Numbered from the stretch's first letter, positions 27,904-38,203 are shown. The stretch: DNA of 64,000 bases from SZUA-36 sp963727635 (GCA_963727635.1 CAVSHP010000024.1:62001-126000); one strand, 5' to 3'. Numbers and translations are program-made. Notes: generated by a model from the letters alone, not told the origin.

Positions 27904-29693
27904 ATGAAGCTTCAATTTCCTTCTGCCAGGGCCGTCCTCGCATGGGTGTTGCTTGTAGCCACTCCACTGTATGCACAGCCAGGAAGTGAACCATCGGTAA
28001 TGGCGGACCGCGTGCTGCTCAATGGCAACATCCTGACGGTGGATGCCAAAGACTCCGTCGCCCAAGCGCTGGCCATCCGGGATGGAAAAATCATCGCGGT
28101 CGGAAGCAACGAAGACATAGCTGCCCTGGTCGGGCCGGATACCGATCAGATTGATCTTGACGGCCTGACGGTTACACCGGGATTGATGGACGCGCATGCG
28201 CATTTCTCCGTGGGTGGGCTGGAGTGGGCTAACAATATCAACCTGGGTTATCCCGGGGTTAAAAACATCCGTGACATCCAGGTGCTGGTGCAGGAGCGGC
28301 TTCCGTCAAGCGGGCAGGGCGGCTGGATCATTGGCAACGGTTGGGACGAGGGCAAGCTGGAAGAGCATCGCTATGTCTACGCTTCCGACCTGGACCCGGT
28401 GTCCGGCGAGCGGCCGGTCATGGCTGGTGCACACCATGGGCCATTACGCCACGGCCAATAGCGCGGCACTGGCAAATCGCCGGCATCAGCCGTGATACGC
28501 CGGACCCGCCTGGCGGCCTGATAGACCGCGATGCCGAAGGCAATCCCACCGGGGTATTGAAAGAGTCGGCCCAGACCCTGGTGTGGCAACACGTACCCGC
28601 GGCCACAGCGGCACAGATGCACGACGCGATTGTCAGCATGTCGCAGGCGTTCAACAGCGAATGCATGACCGGCGCAAAGGACCCCGGCATCGGCTACAAC
28701 ATGATTTATGACCTGGAAAAGGCCATGCAAGTCTGGAATATCTACCAGGCCGTGCTGGCGGAAGGCCGGCTCAACGTGCGGATTTTTGCCCTGTGGCTCA
28801 GTCCCGACACCCTGGTGGAGGCGAAGAACCTGGTGCAACGCATCGGCTCCTTCACCCGGCCCTATGAAACCACCGGCAACGACCGGCTGATTTCCGGTGG
28901 CATCAAGCTGGTCGCCGATGGCAGTGGCGGCGCCCGCACCGCCTGGTTGTGGAGCGACTGGAACAAGGACCGTACCGGCGTCGACGAAGGCAACCGTGGC
29001 TTTCCCGCCATTGACTCGCAGGTGCTGCAGGATTTGATCCGCTACTACCACGACCAGGGTTTGCATGTGGGCGTGCACGCCATCGGCGACCGGGCCATCG
29101 ACTGGACCGTGGCCTCCATCGCACTGGCGATGATCTACAACCCAAAGCACGGCCTGCGCCATTCCATCATCCACATCAATATCCCCACCGAACTGGCCAT
29201 GGATACCATGGCGGCCCTCCAGAGCCGCTTCGATGCCGCCTATCCCGAACCCTCACCCAACTTCACCTGGTGGATCGGCGATACCTATGCCGGCAACTTC
29301 GGTGAGAAACGCAGTCAGCATCTGAACCCTTTCCACACCTTCCTGGAAAAGCACATCCTCTGGGCCAGCGGTTCGGACTTCAACGTCACCCCTTTCCCGG
29401 CGCGCTATGGCATCTGGGCTTCTATGGTGCGTCGGCCGATGCTGGGCGTTTACGGCTTTGACGTGTTCGGGCAGTCCGAAGCGGTGGATGTGCGCACCGC
29501 CCTGCGCTCTTTCACACTGTGGCCCGCCCACCAGATGTTCCTGGAGAAAAAGACAGGTTCCCTGGAAGTGGGCAAGTACGCCGATATCGCCGTCTGGAAT
29601 GTAGATCCCTACACCGCGAAACCCGGGGCCATCAAGGATATGCAGTGCCAGATGACCCTGCTGGAGGGGGATATCGTCTACCGCAGGGATTGA
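27904..29693 (+). pseudogene. Exported amidohydrolase, YtcJ type, with two frameshifts
   Basis: Signal peptide (MKLQFPSARAVLAWVLLVAT), then an Amidohydro_3 protein of about 595 aa: VMADRVLLNGNILTVD, the metal-binding DAHAHFS, HAIGDRAIDW, ASGSDFNVTP and a C-terminal EVGKYADIAVWNVDPY. Frame changes occur at the GG of 28422-28423 (extra G) and the AAA of 28474-28476 (extra A); the intervening 50 bases read LVHTMGHYATANSAALA in the third frame, as expected. Both lesions are single-base insertions 52 bases apart, which suggests sequencing error. Hydrolyses an amide or ester of unknown identity in the periplasm. Confidence 0.75.
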
Positions 29694-29738
29694 AGAAAAT
29701 TCATGGGTGTCCGAACTGACTTTCGCCAAACCTCCAGG

Positions 29739-30599
29739 TCAAAATGGCTGTGATGCCGAAACTGCGCGTATAAACAGGGTGTATTGATGACCATCGGTCA
29801 GGCCAGGTTCTGTTAAGAAATAGGAATCAAATGGGACCGCTGTCGCATAAACCGAATTTCCGGGTCCAAAGGATCGTTCTCCACAAACGATTTTGCTGCT
29901 TTCCTGAATACATTGCCAGGCCGAGCCCTGATCGTATCTTAAATATATGCTTGCCGAGTTTTGCAGGGTGAATCGACCTTCCGAGAGACTCAGGATTTCC
30001 GCACCCATCGTTTTGAAATCCGGGTCCCAGGGCGCCCCGGGAGTCAACCGTGAATGGATATTGCCTGTATAAATCAAAATAGACTGGTCTGGTTGCTGTG
30101 ATGCTATAGCCAGTATATTTCTGGCCATTTCCGTGTCCCGATTATGTCCATTAAAGCCAAAGGGTATGTCAAAGCAAAAAACAGAGACTAAAGGCAGGTC
30201 TCTCAGTGACACAAGAAGGTTCACCATGGCGACGCTACCGCGGCCGGAATGGTATTCCGCATCCGTAAAAAACTTTGTCCCTTTTAAAATTTTCACATCA
30301 CCGGTTTTCATGAATTGATCAATTTGCGGTTGGATTTCCATCGGAAACTCCAGGCCAACCAACAAGGGTTTTTTCTCAGCAAGTTTAGTGATTACCTGAA
30401 GCCCGAGACCCGGAAGTTCATTTGTTCCGTGGACTTCACCCAGTAAGACCAGGCGCTTACCGTCAATGGCGGAAAATAGCTGAGGCGGCAGACTGCCCGG
30501 GATATTGACCGCATGCTTTTCAATGTATTCAGAAGATGTCGCAGCTTGCGCAACTGGATTTGCGACAATAACCATCAGGGTCAGGATAGAGGTTCGCAT
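29739..30599 (-). CDS. Exported ChaN/EreA-like protein
   Basis: 286 aa with signal peptide (residues 1-20). The motif VLLGEVHGTNELP (E55, H57) near the start and ILIYTGNIHSR late in the protein match the ChaN/EreA/TraB-like superfamily, whose members include heme-binding lipoproteins and erythromycin esterases. No lipobox is seen, so it is likely soluble and periplasmic. Its role here (heme or iron handling, or hydrolase) is an inference only. Convergent with the amidohydrolase gene. Confidence 0.65.
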   Translation of the reverse strand: MRTSILTLMVIVANPVAQAATSSEYIEKHAVNIPGSLPPQLFSAIDGKRLVLLGEVHGTNELPGLGLQVITKLAEKKPLLVGLEFPMEIQPQIDQFMKTGDVKILKGTKFFTDAEYHSGRGSVAMVNLLVSLRDLPLVSVFCFDIPFGFNGHNRDTEMARNILAIASQQPDQSILIYTGNIHSRLTPGAPWDPDFKTMGAEILSLSEGRFTLQNSASIYLRYDQGSAWQCIQESSKIVCGERSFGPGNSVYATAVPFDSYFLTEPGLTDGHQYTLFIRAVSASQPF

Positions 30600-30749
30600 G
30601 GATGCTTCTCTGTATGTATACCTCGAATACTCTATTTGGATTTACCCTGGATGCCAAATGAAAATCTTGAAAATAATTAAAGGGTCAGAGTCAAGCGCGG
30701 GAGTGAACCGGGCAATCAGGTTTAATCGCTGCTCCCGACATATGCGACT

Positions 30750-32438
30750 TCATTTTAAAAAATGATAATCACCCAAGTGAAACCATTTGCGCGAAAAGAT
30801 AAACCCGGTCACCGGTTCCGGTGACAGACTGGTGACTTCTTCACTCATGTTCTTTCTGTAGAAGGCGGTGACGGTGGCATTTTGCCAGACCGTCTTTCGC
30901 ATCTTTTTCCGCATTTTCGCGACGTATTCATCCTGAAGATCACGTTTGGCATCGATAGCCTTGATGCTTTTATCCCGTTTTACGGCGCAAATGGCTTGAA
31001 CGATATAATCAGTCGCCACTTCCATATAAGACATTTGCGAACTGTGACCGGTGCCCGTGTTCGGGCCGTTCACCTTAAAATAGTTGGGGTAACCTGAAAC
31101 GGTAATGCCCTTGTAAGAGACGGCCTCTTTTTCCCATTCGCTGTTGAGGTTCCGACCCCCCAGGCCATAGACCTGGAACGTCAGCGCCTTTTTCATATTC
31201 GAATAGGCAAAATATCCCGTGGCGTAGATGATGATGTCCAGGGCGATTTCCTTGCCATCCCTGGTATTAATGCCCTGGGGCGTAATGCATTCAATCCCGC
31301 TGATATTCACATCGACATTCTCACGGGACAGCGTGGGAAGGTAGGTATTTGTCGGGATAACCCGCCGGCAGCCCAATTCGTAATCGGGCATCATATGCTG
31401 ACGTAACCTGTCATCTTTAATATATTTTTCGAGATGCTTTTTCAGCCTTCTCCTGTAATAGCTTTTCATGAGCCGACTGATCATCGCGGTCCCCGGGTAG
31501 CGGCGAAACGCAATAAACCTGATGTCATAAAAAATAAAAATGAGCAAACGGATGAGGTGCCTGATGCCCGGCAGCGTTCGAATGAAACGCCCTGCAGCAC
31601 TGTAATGCGAGTCTGAACGTGGAAGAATCCACTGCGCCTTGCCCATGAACAGGGTTAATCTGGAAACCTTGGCGGCAATGGCGGGGACGATCTGAGCCCC
31701 TGAACAACCCGAACCGATCACAGCGACACGTTTTCCTTCATAGGGGACAGAGTGATCCCAGTGTCCGGCGTGGAATATCGGCCCTTTGAAGGTTTCCGCA
31801 CCTTTAATATCGGGAATATGCGGGTTTGCCAGCACACCACTGGTGTCGATAACGAAGCGGGCCGTATAACGCTCGCCCGAGCCGGTCTCGAGATGCCACA
31901 AACAAGCGCTCTCGTCATAGCTCAGCCTGGTGACCGTCTGTTTCGTTTTTGCCTGTTTTCTCAAGCCGTATTTATCGATGATATGGTTCGTGTATTCGAG
32001 CAATTCGCTTTGCGGGGAAAAAGTTTTCTTGAACGGGTAGGCAATAAAGGAGATGGAGTAGAGGCTGGTTGGAATATCCACTTCGGCTCCGGGGTACGAG
32101 TTGACCTGCCAGGTTCCGCCCAACTCAGCGCTTCTTTCCAACAAGACAAAGTCATTACAATGATTTTTCTGCAAACGGATCGCCGCCAGCAAGCCTGAAA
32201 AGCCTGTGCCGATGATCACGGTCTCAAAATATTGGGCATTCGTTTGTGGCTCACCGCCCGGTGCTGTTTCTTTTGTTGGTGATGGCGCTGATGCGCTAAT
32301 GTTCAAATTGTTTTGAGCTTTCAATTGGTGTTTTATCCTAGAGGTGAAATTACTAATTCCTTTGCCTCGGCCCGGCATAACCAGCGTGGCGAGGCATAGG
32401 CAGGCGCAATTCACCATGCTCCCCTGCTTGCAAAACAC
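30750..32438 (-). CDS. Flavin-containing (Baeyer-Villiger-type) monooxygenase
   Basis: Up to 562 aa. An FAD Rossmann motif VIIGTGFSGLLAAIRL (near residue 75), the BVMO fingerprint FKGPIFHAGHWDHS (F-x-G-x3-H-x3-W-D), and a second NADPH motif VIGSGCSGAQ are present, as is the C-terminal ATGY. Inserts oxygen into ketones or oxidises other hydrophobic carbonyls. The first 60 or so residues before the FAD motif are low in homology-like features; the true start may be a later ATG (for example MVNCACLC or beyond), so the 5' end is uncertain. A hydrophobic leader could anchor it. Confidence 0.85.
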   Translation of the reverse strand: MFCKQGSMVNCACLCLATLVMPGRGKGISNFTSRIKHQLKAQNNLNISASAPSPTKETAPGGEPQTNAQYFETVIIGTGFSGLLAAIRLQKNHCNDFVLLERSAELGGTWQVNSYPGAEVDIPTSLYSISFIAYPFKKTFSPQSELLEYTNHIIDKYGLRKQAKTKQTVTRLSYDESACLWHLETGSGERYTARFVIDTSGVLANPHIPDIKGAETFKGPIFHAGHWDHSVPYEGKRVAVIGSGCSGAQIVPAIAAKVSRLTLFMGKAQWILPRSDSHYSAAGRFIRTLPGIRHLIRLLIFIFYDIRFIAFRRYPGTAMISRLMKSYYRRRLKKHLEKYIKDDRLRQHMMPDYELGCRRVIPTNTYLPTLSRENVDVNISGIECITPQGINTRDGKEIALDIIIYATGYFAYSNMKKALTFQVYGLGGRNLNSEWEKEAVSYKGITVSGYPNYFKVNGPNTGTGHSSQMSYMEVATDYIVQAICAVKRDKSIKAIDAKRDLQDEYVAKMRKKMRKTVWQNATVTAFYRKNMSEEVTSLSPEPVTGFIFSRKWFHLGDYHFLK

Positions 32439-32756
32439 TATAGCAATGAATTCTTAAGCCAAGATTAAGGTCATGTAATAAAGCTGTGACAAATGCTTCT
32501 AGGGGCTTCTTTGAGTCTCTGCAATGGCACGCCGGTGGTTGTAAATTCAGGTGTTAAATTCAAGGGTCAGTTGTCCCATACACATCTTATACAGGCAGAA
32601 GAATTGAGTTTGAGGCGCTTAAGAGGGCCAGTTTGGGTGACAATCTGGCTGAAGACGTGATATGAATAGCCGTTCGTGCTCTGGAGTGTCTGCCAATATA
32701 GTGTTTGAAACACCTAAACTCTGATTGCATTGATACGTCCAAGGTAGAGCAATGTT
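32439..32756. other. Intergenic stretch, nothing seen
   Basis: 318 bases between the divergent monooxygenase and ABC genes. It presumably holds both promoters, but I find no strong consensus, no RNA gene and no coding frame. Confidence 0.5.
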
Positions 32757-34016
32757 TTGAACCTCAATACACGCGTCCTTTTCTCTGTTGTTGGCAAGCC
32801 GTTTTTCCGCCGACTGGTATTACCGCTTGGCCTGTTTTTAGTCGTCGTGTCGTCGCTTGACCCGAGTATCGATTGGGGCGCCCTAAGAGAGCAATTTGCC
32901 GCATGCGATCCGTGGCAAGTCTCGCTTATATTCACCCTGCTGATTTTATTCTGGAACATTATCGCCGGCCGGGCTCTTTGGCCTGTATGGCACAATCCAA
33001 CGATTACATTTTTAGTGCGACAGCCCTTAAGTCGCTGGTATTGGGTTTGGCATTTGCTACCCTCATTGTGGGTAGCTTTCCTGCCCGTTGCTGGTATCTG
33101 GTGGTTGGCACCGCACTATGCGCCGCCGGTTGTACACTATTTGGGCTTCGTTGGACTCTCATGGACCATTCTTATTGGCGCATCGTTTCAAAGGGCTGCC
33201 TCGGTGAAATTCATCGCTATTGGCACCGCTGCAATGGCGGCACTGATATTCGGCTACGCTCATGAGCCCGGAGTCGCTTACTTGGCAATGATGATCACAA
33301 TTTTGTTACTTCCATTGAGTATCAGTGGAATACGAGATCAGCTTGTTCAATCAAGAAAAATCAGCCCAGGGCATCTCGCGAGCAAATGGCCGGTAATCTC
33401 AATCGTGCGGCGCGACTTGCTTTGCTTGTGGCGATTGGAGCGGAATAGTTTTTTTGGCCTGGTTTTAACGGCAGTGGCCGTCTCACTGATGATGTTGGCT
33501 CTGCGGGTGAATGGGCAGGTGACCGGTCACGTTGCTTTCATCTTTTCATGTGGATTCTTATCGTTTGCCGTTACACCGGTCTTTGAGGTGCTTACACGCT
33601 TGAAAACAAGACTGGGTCCGGAACTGATGCGTCAACGATGGCCAGTAAATCATGGCGATCGCGTTGTCGCATTACTTTGCATCATGGTTGTGCTGACGGG
33701 CCCGACCATCATAGTCCTGGCCGTGCTGGGTTCAACGATGGGCTTGGCTTACGGGCTCCTGTTTATGCTGTTTGCCACGAACACCATCATTGGCCTGACG
33801 GCGTTCTTTTCCCACACACTGGTGGTGGCCACTCCAATGACGGGTTGGAGCCTGTGGTTGCTATTTATACATGCGATACTTGCATCGACACTATCACCGT
33901 GGGTTTATGGTATGAGCGCTATAGTCATTTTGCCTGTTGGTATATCAATCATGCTGAAGGGACTCAATATGTTCACTCACCAGACGGAGCTTGGAAAGCT
34001 TGACCAGTTTGCTTGA
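32757..34016 (+). CDS. ABC transporter permease, unknown substrate
   Basis: 419 aa, TTG start. About ten to eleven membrane helices spread over the length (for example LVLPLGLFLVVVSSLD, WYWVWHLLPSLWVAFLPVAG, VVALLCIMVVLTGPTIIVLA) with a charged cytosolic patch (RRDLLCLWRLERN, residues 218-230). Not a clear match to a named permease family; it looks like an ABC-2-type exporter subunit. It overlaps the ATPase gene by 26 bases, so translation is coupled and the two make one transporter. A better start than TTG was not found. Confidence 0.7.
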   Translation: MNLNTRVLFSVVGKPFFRRLVLPLGLFLVVVSSLDPSIDWGALREQFAACDPWQVSLIFTLLILFWNIIAGRALWPVWHNPTITFLVRQPLSRWYWVWHLLPSLWVAFLPVAGIWWLAPHYAPPVVHYLGFVGLSWTILIGASFQRAASVKFIAIGTAAMAALIFGYAHEPGVAYLAMMITILLLPLSISGIRDQLVQSRKISPGHLASKWPVISIVRRDLLCLWRLERNSFFGLVLTAVAVSLMMLALRVNGQVTGHVAFIFSCGFLSFAVTPVFEVLTRLKTRLGPELMRQRWPVNHGDRVVALLCIMVVLTGPTIIVLAVLGSTMGLAYGLLFMLFATNTIIGLTAFFSHTLVVATPMTGWSLWLLFIHAILASTLSPWVYGMSAIVILPVGISIMLKGLNMFTHQTELGKLDQFA

Positions 34017-34632
34017 AGTTCGGGACCTGGTGGTTACTTTTGGCGGGGCATTTTCAGTCGGGCCATTGAATCTCGCTGTAAATAGCGGTGTCATCCATCT
34101 AAAAGGCCCTAATGGTGGCGGAAAGACGACCTTATTACGTGCGATGGGAGGTGAGTTACAGCCTTCAGGGGGTAGTGTTTGCGTGCAAGGGCAAGATGTT
34201 CATTCCGTGACACAGGCACGTCGTCATGTGGCCTTAGTCACGTCAACTCCAGAGCTACCCGCTTTCCTGACAGTAAGCGAAGCTTGCGAGTTTTCGGCAT
34301 CGCTTAGAGGTGCTCCAAAATGGGATGGCAAACCATATTGTGAAGCACTGGAACTGGACCCAACTTTGCCTCTCGGGCATGCAAGCGCCGGACAGCGCCG
34401 TAAAGCGGAGCTCGTTTGTGCTCTCGCCGGTGATCCATCGGTACTCTTGCTTGATGAGACTCTCGCTCACCTCGATGAGCACGGTGCAGTTCAACTCAGT
34501 CAGTGGATAGACGATTGGTCCTTATCAAGGGTTATCGTTCTTGCGCACCACGGTAGTCCGCCGGTTATGGTCAACAAAACGCTGGACGTGCCTCGTAATG
34601 GCTGTCAATGGATTCGGCTGTCCACAACGTAA
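33991..34632 (+). CDS. ABC transporter ATP-binding protein (short, CcmA-like)
   Basis: 213 aa. Walker A GPNGGGKTT at 39-47, a Q-loop region ALVTSTPELPAF, the signature HASAGQRRK, Walker B VLLLDET and the H-loop VIVLAHHG. The signature has ASAGQ instead of LSGGQ, as in CcmA-type short ATPases. Start TTG at 33991 or 34006, inside the end of the permease gene. Partner and direction of transport point to an exporter; cargo unknown. It could be a self-immunity or lipid/heme-type exporter, but nothing in the neighbourhood decides. Confidence 0.8.
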   Translation: MESLTSLLEVRDLVVTFGGAFSVGPLNLAVNSGVIHLKGPNGGGKTTLLRAMGGELQPSGGSVCVQGQDVHSVTQARRHVALVTSTPELPAFLTVSEACEFSASLRGAPKWDGKPYCEALELDPTLPLGHASAGQRRKAELVCALAGDPSVLLLDETLAHLDEHGAVQLSQWIDDWSLSRVIVLAHHGSPPVMVNKTLDVPRNGCQWIRLSTT

Positions 34633-34915
34633 TGCAAATATTCGCACCAAACTAAATTGTAGAGCCAGTTACCTGATGAGTATCTGAGACAGATCGAGCA
34701 AGTGCAGAAAGTTTGATGAAACTGGACTGCCGTGGAGTTGGTGCGATCTTCGATACCCTGGAGTTAGACCGCCGGTGGGGCTGGCGCCGTGTTAAAAACA
34801 CCCGGGTGTTTGTAGGGTAAGGATTAAATGTGGCTGTCTTGGCTTTTTTCTTCATTTGGAAACTTGGGAATTAAAATGGCAAAATAGCCATGTCAATTAC
34901 CTATTAACAGGAACC

Positions 34916-36430
34916 ATGATGAACAAAACCACCAACCTTGTTTTCAAGCTGGTCACTGCCAGTACTATTTCCCTGGCGCTGCTTTCGGCCTGTGGCAAGT
35001 CACCAGACCAGTCAGCCACCCCTGCACCGGCAGAAACAAAGGCAGTTTCCCAGCCCGAGGTTGCCACTGCCCCGGCGGATGGACTGAGCATTGAGCAATT
35101 CAAGGCGCTTGCTGAGGAAGGCTTCATCTACGGACTTCCCTTGGTAATGAACTACGCGATCATGTACGAGTATGCGGTCGACTCAAAATCGAGTCAGTTC
35201 AAAGCACCCTTTAACCAGATCAAAAACATCCCGAGGGTGTACACCTACAAGGACACAGCGGTAGTCACCGCCAACAGCGATACACCGTATTCTTTCGTGT
35301 GGATGGATCTGCGTGCCGAACCCATGGTTATCTCGGTACCGGAGGCACCCAAGGACCGGTATATTTCGGTGATGCTGGCTGATGCCCACACCTACAACTA
35401 CGGCTATATGGGTAGCCGTGCCACCCACGGCAAGGCCGGCAATTATATGGTCGTTGGTCCCGATTGGGAGGGGGATAAGCCCGCCGGCATTGACGGTGTA
35501 TTCCATTCGCTAACGCCATTTAGCCTTGCAGCATTCCGCACCCAACTGATAGATGCTGAAGACATGCCGAACGTGGTGAAAATACAGGACCAGTACAAAG
35601 CCCAGCCATTATCTGCATTCTTGGGCCAGCCGTCCCCTGCGCCTGCGCCGAAAATTGACTTCTTGCCCGCCACAACAGCTGGTATTGAAGCGAATTTCTG
35701 GAACTATTTTGGTGCTGCGCTTAAATACATCCCTGTGGCCGACGAAGACAGAGACATCCGCGACAGGTTGGCTAAGATTGGTATTGGTGCCGGTAAGACC
35801 TTCGATATAAAGTCCCTGTCACCTGAGCGCCAAAAAGCCATGGTCGAGGCGATGAAAGCGGGCGACGCCAAGATCGATACTTATTTAGCTTCCGGCATGA
35901 CCGACGTCAACGGCTGGCAACTCGGCTCGTTACCCGGTGACCGGGCACATTACAACGGCAATTGGGTTATGCGTGCTGGCACTGCCAAGGCAGGAATCTA
36001 TGGCAACGATGCAGCCGAAGCCGTGTACCCACTGGGTCGTGTAGATGTCGACGGCAACATCCTCGATACCAGCAAACACAACTATACCCTCACCTTCGCA
36101 GCTGACGAAATGCCGCCGGTAAACGCATTCTGGTCAGTGACTATGTACTACGGTAAATCGCAATTAATGGTTGAAAACCCGATCAATCGATACCTGGTCA
36201 ACTCAGCTATGGTACCCGATATGGTAAAGAATGCAGACGGCTCCGTGACCATCTACATCCAAAAGGACTCACCAGGAAAGACCAAGGAATCCAACTGGTT
36301 GCCAGCACCGAATGACACAGCCTACATGGTCATGCGCCTGTACTGGCCGAAGCCGGCCACCGAGGCGATGTCAATCCTTCCTGTGGGCAAAGGCACCTGG
36401 AAGCCACCTGGTTTCGTGGTAGCCGACTAG
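34916..36430 (+). CDS. DUF1254/DUF1214 lipoprotein
   Basis: 504 aa from the ATG at 34916 (CAGGAA upstream; a second ATG follows directly). Type II signal peptide with lipobox LSAC (C24 counting the first ATG), a proline/alanine-rich linker, then DUF1254 (FIYGLPLVMNYAIMYEYAV ... TANSDTPYSFVWMDLRAEP, about 65-190) and DUF1214 (ADEMPPVNAFWSVTMYYGK ... WLPAPNDTAYMVMRLYWP, about 395-490). The domain pair is widespread in marine bacteria, function unknown. It has its own terminator and no operon partner. Confidence 0.88.
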   Translation: MMNKTTNLVFKLVTASTISLALLSACGKSPDQSATPAPAETKAVSQPEVATAPADGLSIEQFKALAEEGFIYGLPLVMNYAIMYEYAVDSKSSQFKAPFNQIKNIPRVYTYKDTAVVTANSDTPYSFVWMDLRAEPMVISVPEAPKDRYISVMLADAHTYNYGYMGSRATHGKAGNYMVVGPDWEGDKPAGIDGVFHSLTPFSLAAFRTQLIDAEDMPNVVKIQDQYKAQPLSAFLGQPSPAPAPKIDFLPATTAGIEANFWNYFGAALKYIPVADEDRDIRDRLAKIGIGAGKTFDIKSLSPERQKAMVEAMKAGDAKIDTYLASGMTDVNGWQLGSLPGDRAHYNGNWVMRAGTAKAGIYGNDAAEAVYPLGRVDVDGNILDTSKHNYTLTFAADEMPPVNAFWSVTMYYGKSQLMVENPINRYLVNSAMVPDMVKNADGSVTIYIQKDSPGKTKESNWLPAPNDTAYMVMRLYWPKPATEAMSILPVGKGTWKPPGFVVAD

Positions 36431-36482
36431 CCATGCAGCTTTCCAAAGCGGGCAGAAAACGAAAGTAATCGCAATGTATGCA

Positions 36483-36509
36483 GGGGGTGCTATCAGCACC
36501 CCCTTTTTC
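36483..36509 (+). terminator. Rho-independent terminator of the DUF1254 gene
   Basis: GGGGGTGC-TATCA-GCACCCCC followed by TTTTT, about 52 bases after the stop. Confidence 0.9.
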
Positions 36510-36570
36510 GTCAGAAATTTCAAAGGTAAAAAATGAAACGAATAATTTTTCTTGACTCAGCTTCCGAAAT

Positions 36571-36595
36571 AAAAACCGGGGCCTGGGCCCCGGTT
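36571..36595 (-). terminator. Rho-independent terminator of the duplicated membrane-protein gene
   Basis: On the minus strand AACCGGGGCC-CAG-GCCCCGGTT then TTTTATTT, 45 bases beyond the stop at 36640. Confidence 0.85.
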
Positions 36596-36639
36596 CTGGA
36601 GCCTGCAGCGAGGCTCCCTGGTTTGTGACCCGGTATCCG

Positions 36640-37074
36640 TCAGCAGTTGGCATGCCGTTTTGCATGGGCTTCAAGCGCCAGCCTTGCGATCATTGTGAAG
36701 CCGACGAACGGCAGTGCAATGACGTAGCCCAGGGCGATGAACGGTGAGGCAAAGAAGAGGCCCACGTTCCTGGCAAACAGCCCGGCTTTTCTGAGCTTGT
36801 TACCCGCCACCGGGTGTTTCCTTGCATAGGCTTCATGGGCCAGTTTTGCAAAGTGGTAGAGACCGATGAACGGCAGCGCGATGACGTAAGCCAGTGCAAC
36901 CAGGGGGGCTGTGATCAGCATCGCGATGCTGCTGAGCAGCGTGTGTTGTTTGCCATCATTGGCGGCTTTCAGGTTGGTGTTGACCTGGTGGCTTTTGTCA
37001 GAGAGGACGCGTTCGAAACCGTGACCGAAGACTGCGTTTTCTTCAATGACCAGTACGTTTGATTTGGTGTTCAT
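36640..37074 (-). CDS. Membrane protein with an internal tandem duplication
   Basis: 144 aa. After a hydrophilic N-terminus, two copies of one unit follow: PLVALAYVIALPFIGLYHFA-KLAHEAYARKHP (about 57-90) and PFIALGYVIALPFVGFTMIA-RLALEAHAKRH (about 110-142). Each has a hairpin-like hydrophobic ALAYVIALPF segment and an amphipathic HEAYA(R/K)KH helix. Family not recognised. The repeat points to a recent intragenic duplication. ATG at 37074 with GGAG upstream. Confidence 0.7.
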   Translation of the reverse strand: MNTKSNVLVIEENAVFGHGFERVLSDKSHQVNTNLKAANDGKQHTLLSSIAMLITAPLVALAYVIALPFIGLYHFAKLAHEAYARKHPVAGNKLRKAGLFARNVGLFFASPFIALGYVIALPFVGFTMIARLALEAHAKRHANC

Positions 37075-37471
37075 GATGTGCTCCTTCTCTGAATGTGTGT
37101 TTGTCTCACTATAGGTAGATGCAAGTTGCGTGCCATAGAAGGGCGGGCCGTGTAAAAAGAAATTAATTGCAACAAATACAGAGAGTTAAAATTTTTATCG
37201 GTCAGGTAGAAAGGGGCAATCGATGTGATTTATGCGTCCGAAGTACATTTTGTTTATACCAAAAACTCTCTTGCTCAATAAAATAGCCATAAAATACAGA
37301 CGGATAGATGCGATCCCGGTATGTATGGGTTTTATATACACCGGTATCCCTGATCTTTCGGAACCCGAATGCAATATTCGGGGCCGGGGGCTAAAGGAAA
37401 AACTATCTCAGCGGTCGGGTCTGATAAGCACTGGAAAGCAGTTGTTTGAAATGCTGAAAGGTTGTTCCCAC
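37075..37471. other. Intergenic stretch, nothing firm
   Basis: 397 bases between the duplicated membrane-protein gene and the hemerythrin stop. A 93-codon frame at 37232-37513 runs antisense into the hemerythrin end and has no ribosome-binding site, so I do not call it. AT-rich near 37150-37290. Confidence 0.5.
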
Positions 37472-38044
37472 CTAAGCGACATCTTGCGGATCGACATTCC
37501 AACGTTCACATAACTTCGCAACTATTCCCTCGTAATACTCGCCAGACTTCTCACTCGCACTGGCTGGAATTATGGCTTTGTATTCCTGTTGCAGACGTGC
37601 TTGCTCTTCCGGTGACAGGATTTGGTCTGCCATGTTGAAGAGGATGTTGTTTTCCTTTTGGATGTGCTGGGTCAACAGCTCAGCATAAGCCAGTGTGAAC
37701 CTCAGCACTGTTTGGAGCGCCGAATTATCACCGTTGATCGCCGCTTCGAGGTTTTTGTCAATTTGTCGCACATAGGTGCGGCCCAATTCATGCTCGTTCA
37801 ACATCACGGCAATTGGGCCTCCTCTACGCGGCATGCCAGCAGCTTCCAGTGCCGGAAATAGAAGACCTTCCTCCTTTGCGTGGTGCCAGGCATCGGCATA
37901 ATTTTGGATAAAATCAAGGCCCGCGCGGAAGGTATCAGAGTCGAGCCTGTCAACATTTGCAGCAGCTTTACAAGCTGAAACGAGGCAGGCAATCATGGCA
38001 AGAATATTTTCGTGTTCGGATCGCAGAGCTGTTGTTGCTGTCAT
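37472..38044 (-). CDS. Hemerythrin-like (HHE domain) protein
   Basis: 190 aa from the ATG at 38044 (AAGGAGAAT upstream). A four-helix bundle with di-iron ligands: H11 in SEHENIL, HH and E in WHHAKEEGLLFP, H in NEHELGR, and H plus E in HIQKENNILF. Likely senses or stores oxygen, NO or iron; domain resembles the HHE proteins linked to nitrosative stress. Upstream, a GC-rich terminator separates it from the slipin gene. Confidence 0.85.
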   Translation of the reverse strand: MTATTALRSEHENILAMIACLVSACKAAANVDRLDSDTFRAGLDFIQNYADAWHHAKEEGLLFPALEAAGMPRRGGPIAVMLNEHELGRTYVRQIDKNLEAAINGDNSALQTVLRFTLAYAELLTQHIQKENNILFNMADQILSPEEQARLQQEYKAIIPASASEKSGEYYEGIVAKLCERWNVDPQDVA

Positions 38045-38172
38045 TCTGATTCTCCTTAAATGCTCGCTTGGCATTGTGCAGCTATTTATAGCTTACCATT
38101 GCAGACATTGCATCCTCTTATGGTCGTTTGCTGCTACGGATTAATACAATCCAGCTATCCGCTAATTGGTTA

Positions 38173-38203
38173 AAATATGGGCCCGGCCCCGTTGCCGGGC
38201 CCT
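38173..38203 (-). terminator. Rho-independent terminator of the slipin gene
   Basis: Minus strand GGGCCCGGC-AACGGG-GCCGGGCCC then ATATTTT, about 40 bases past the slipin stop. Confidence 0.8.
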
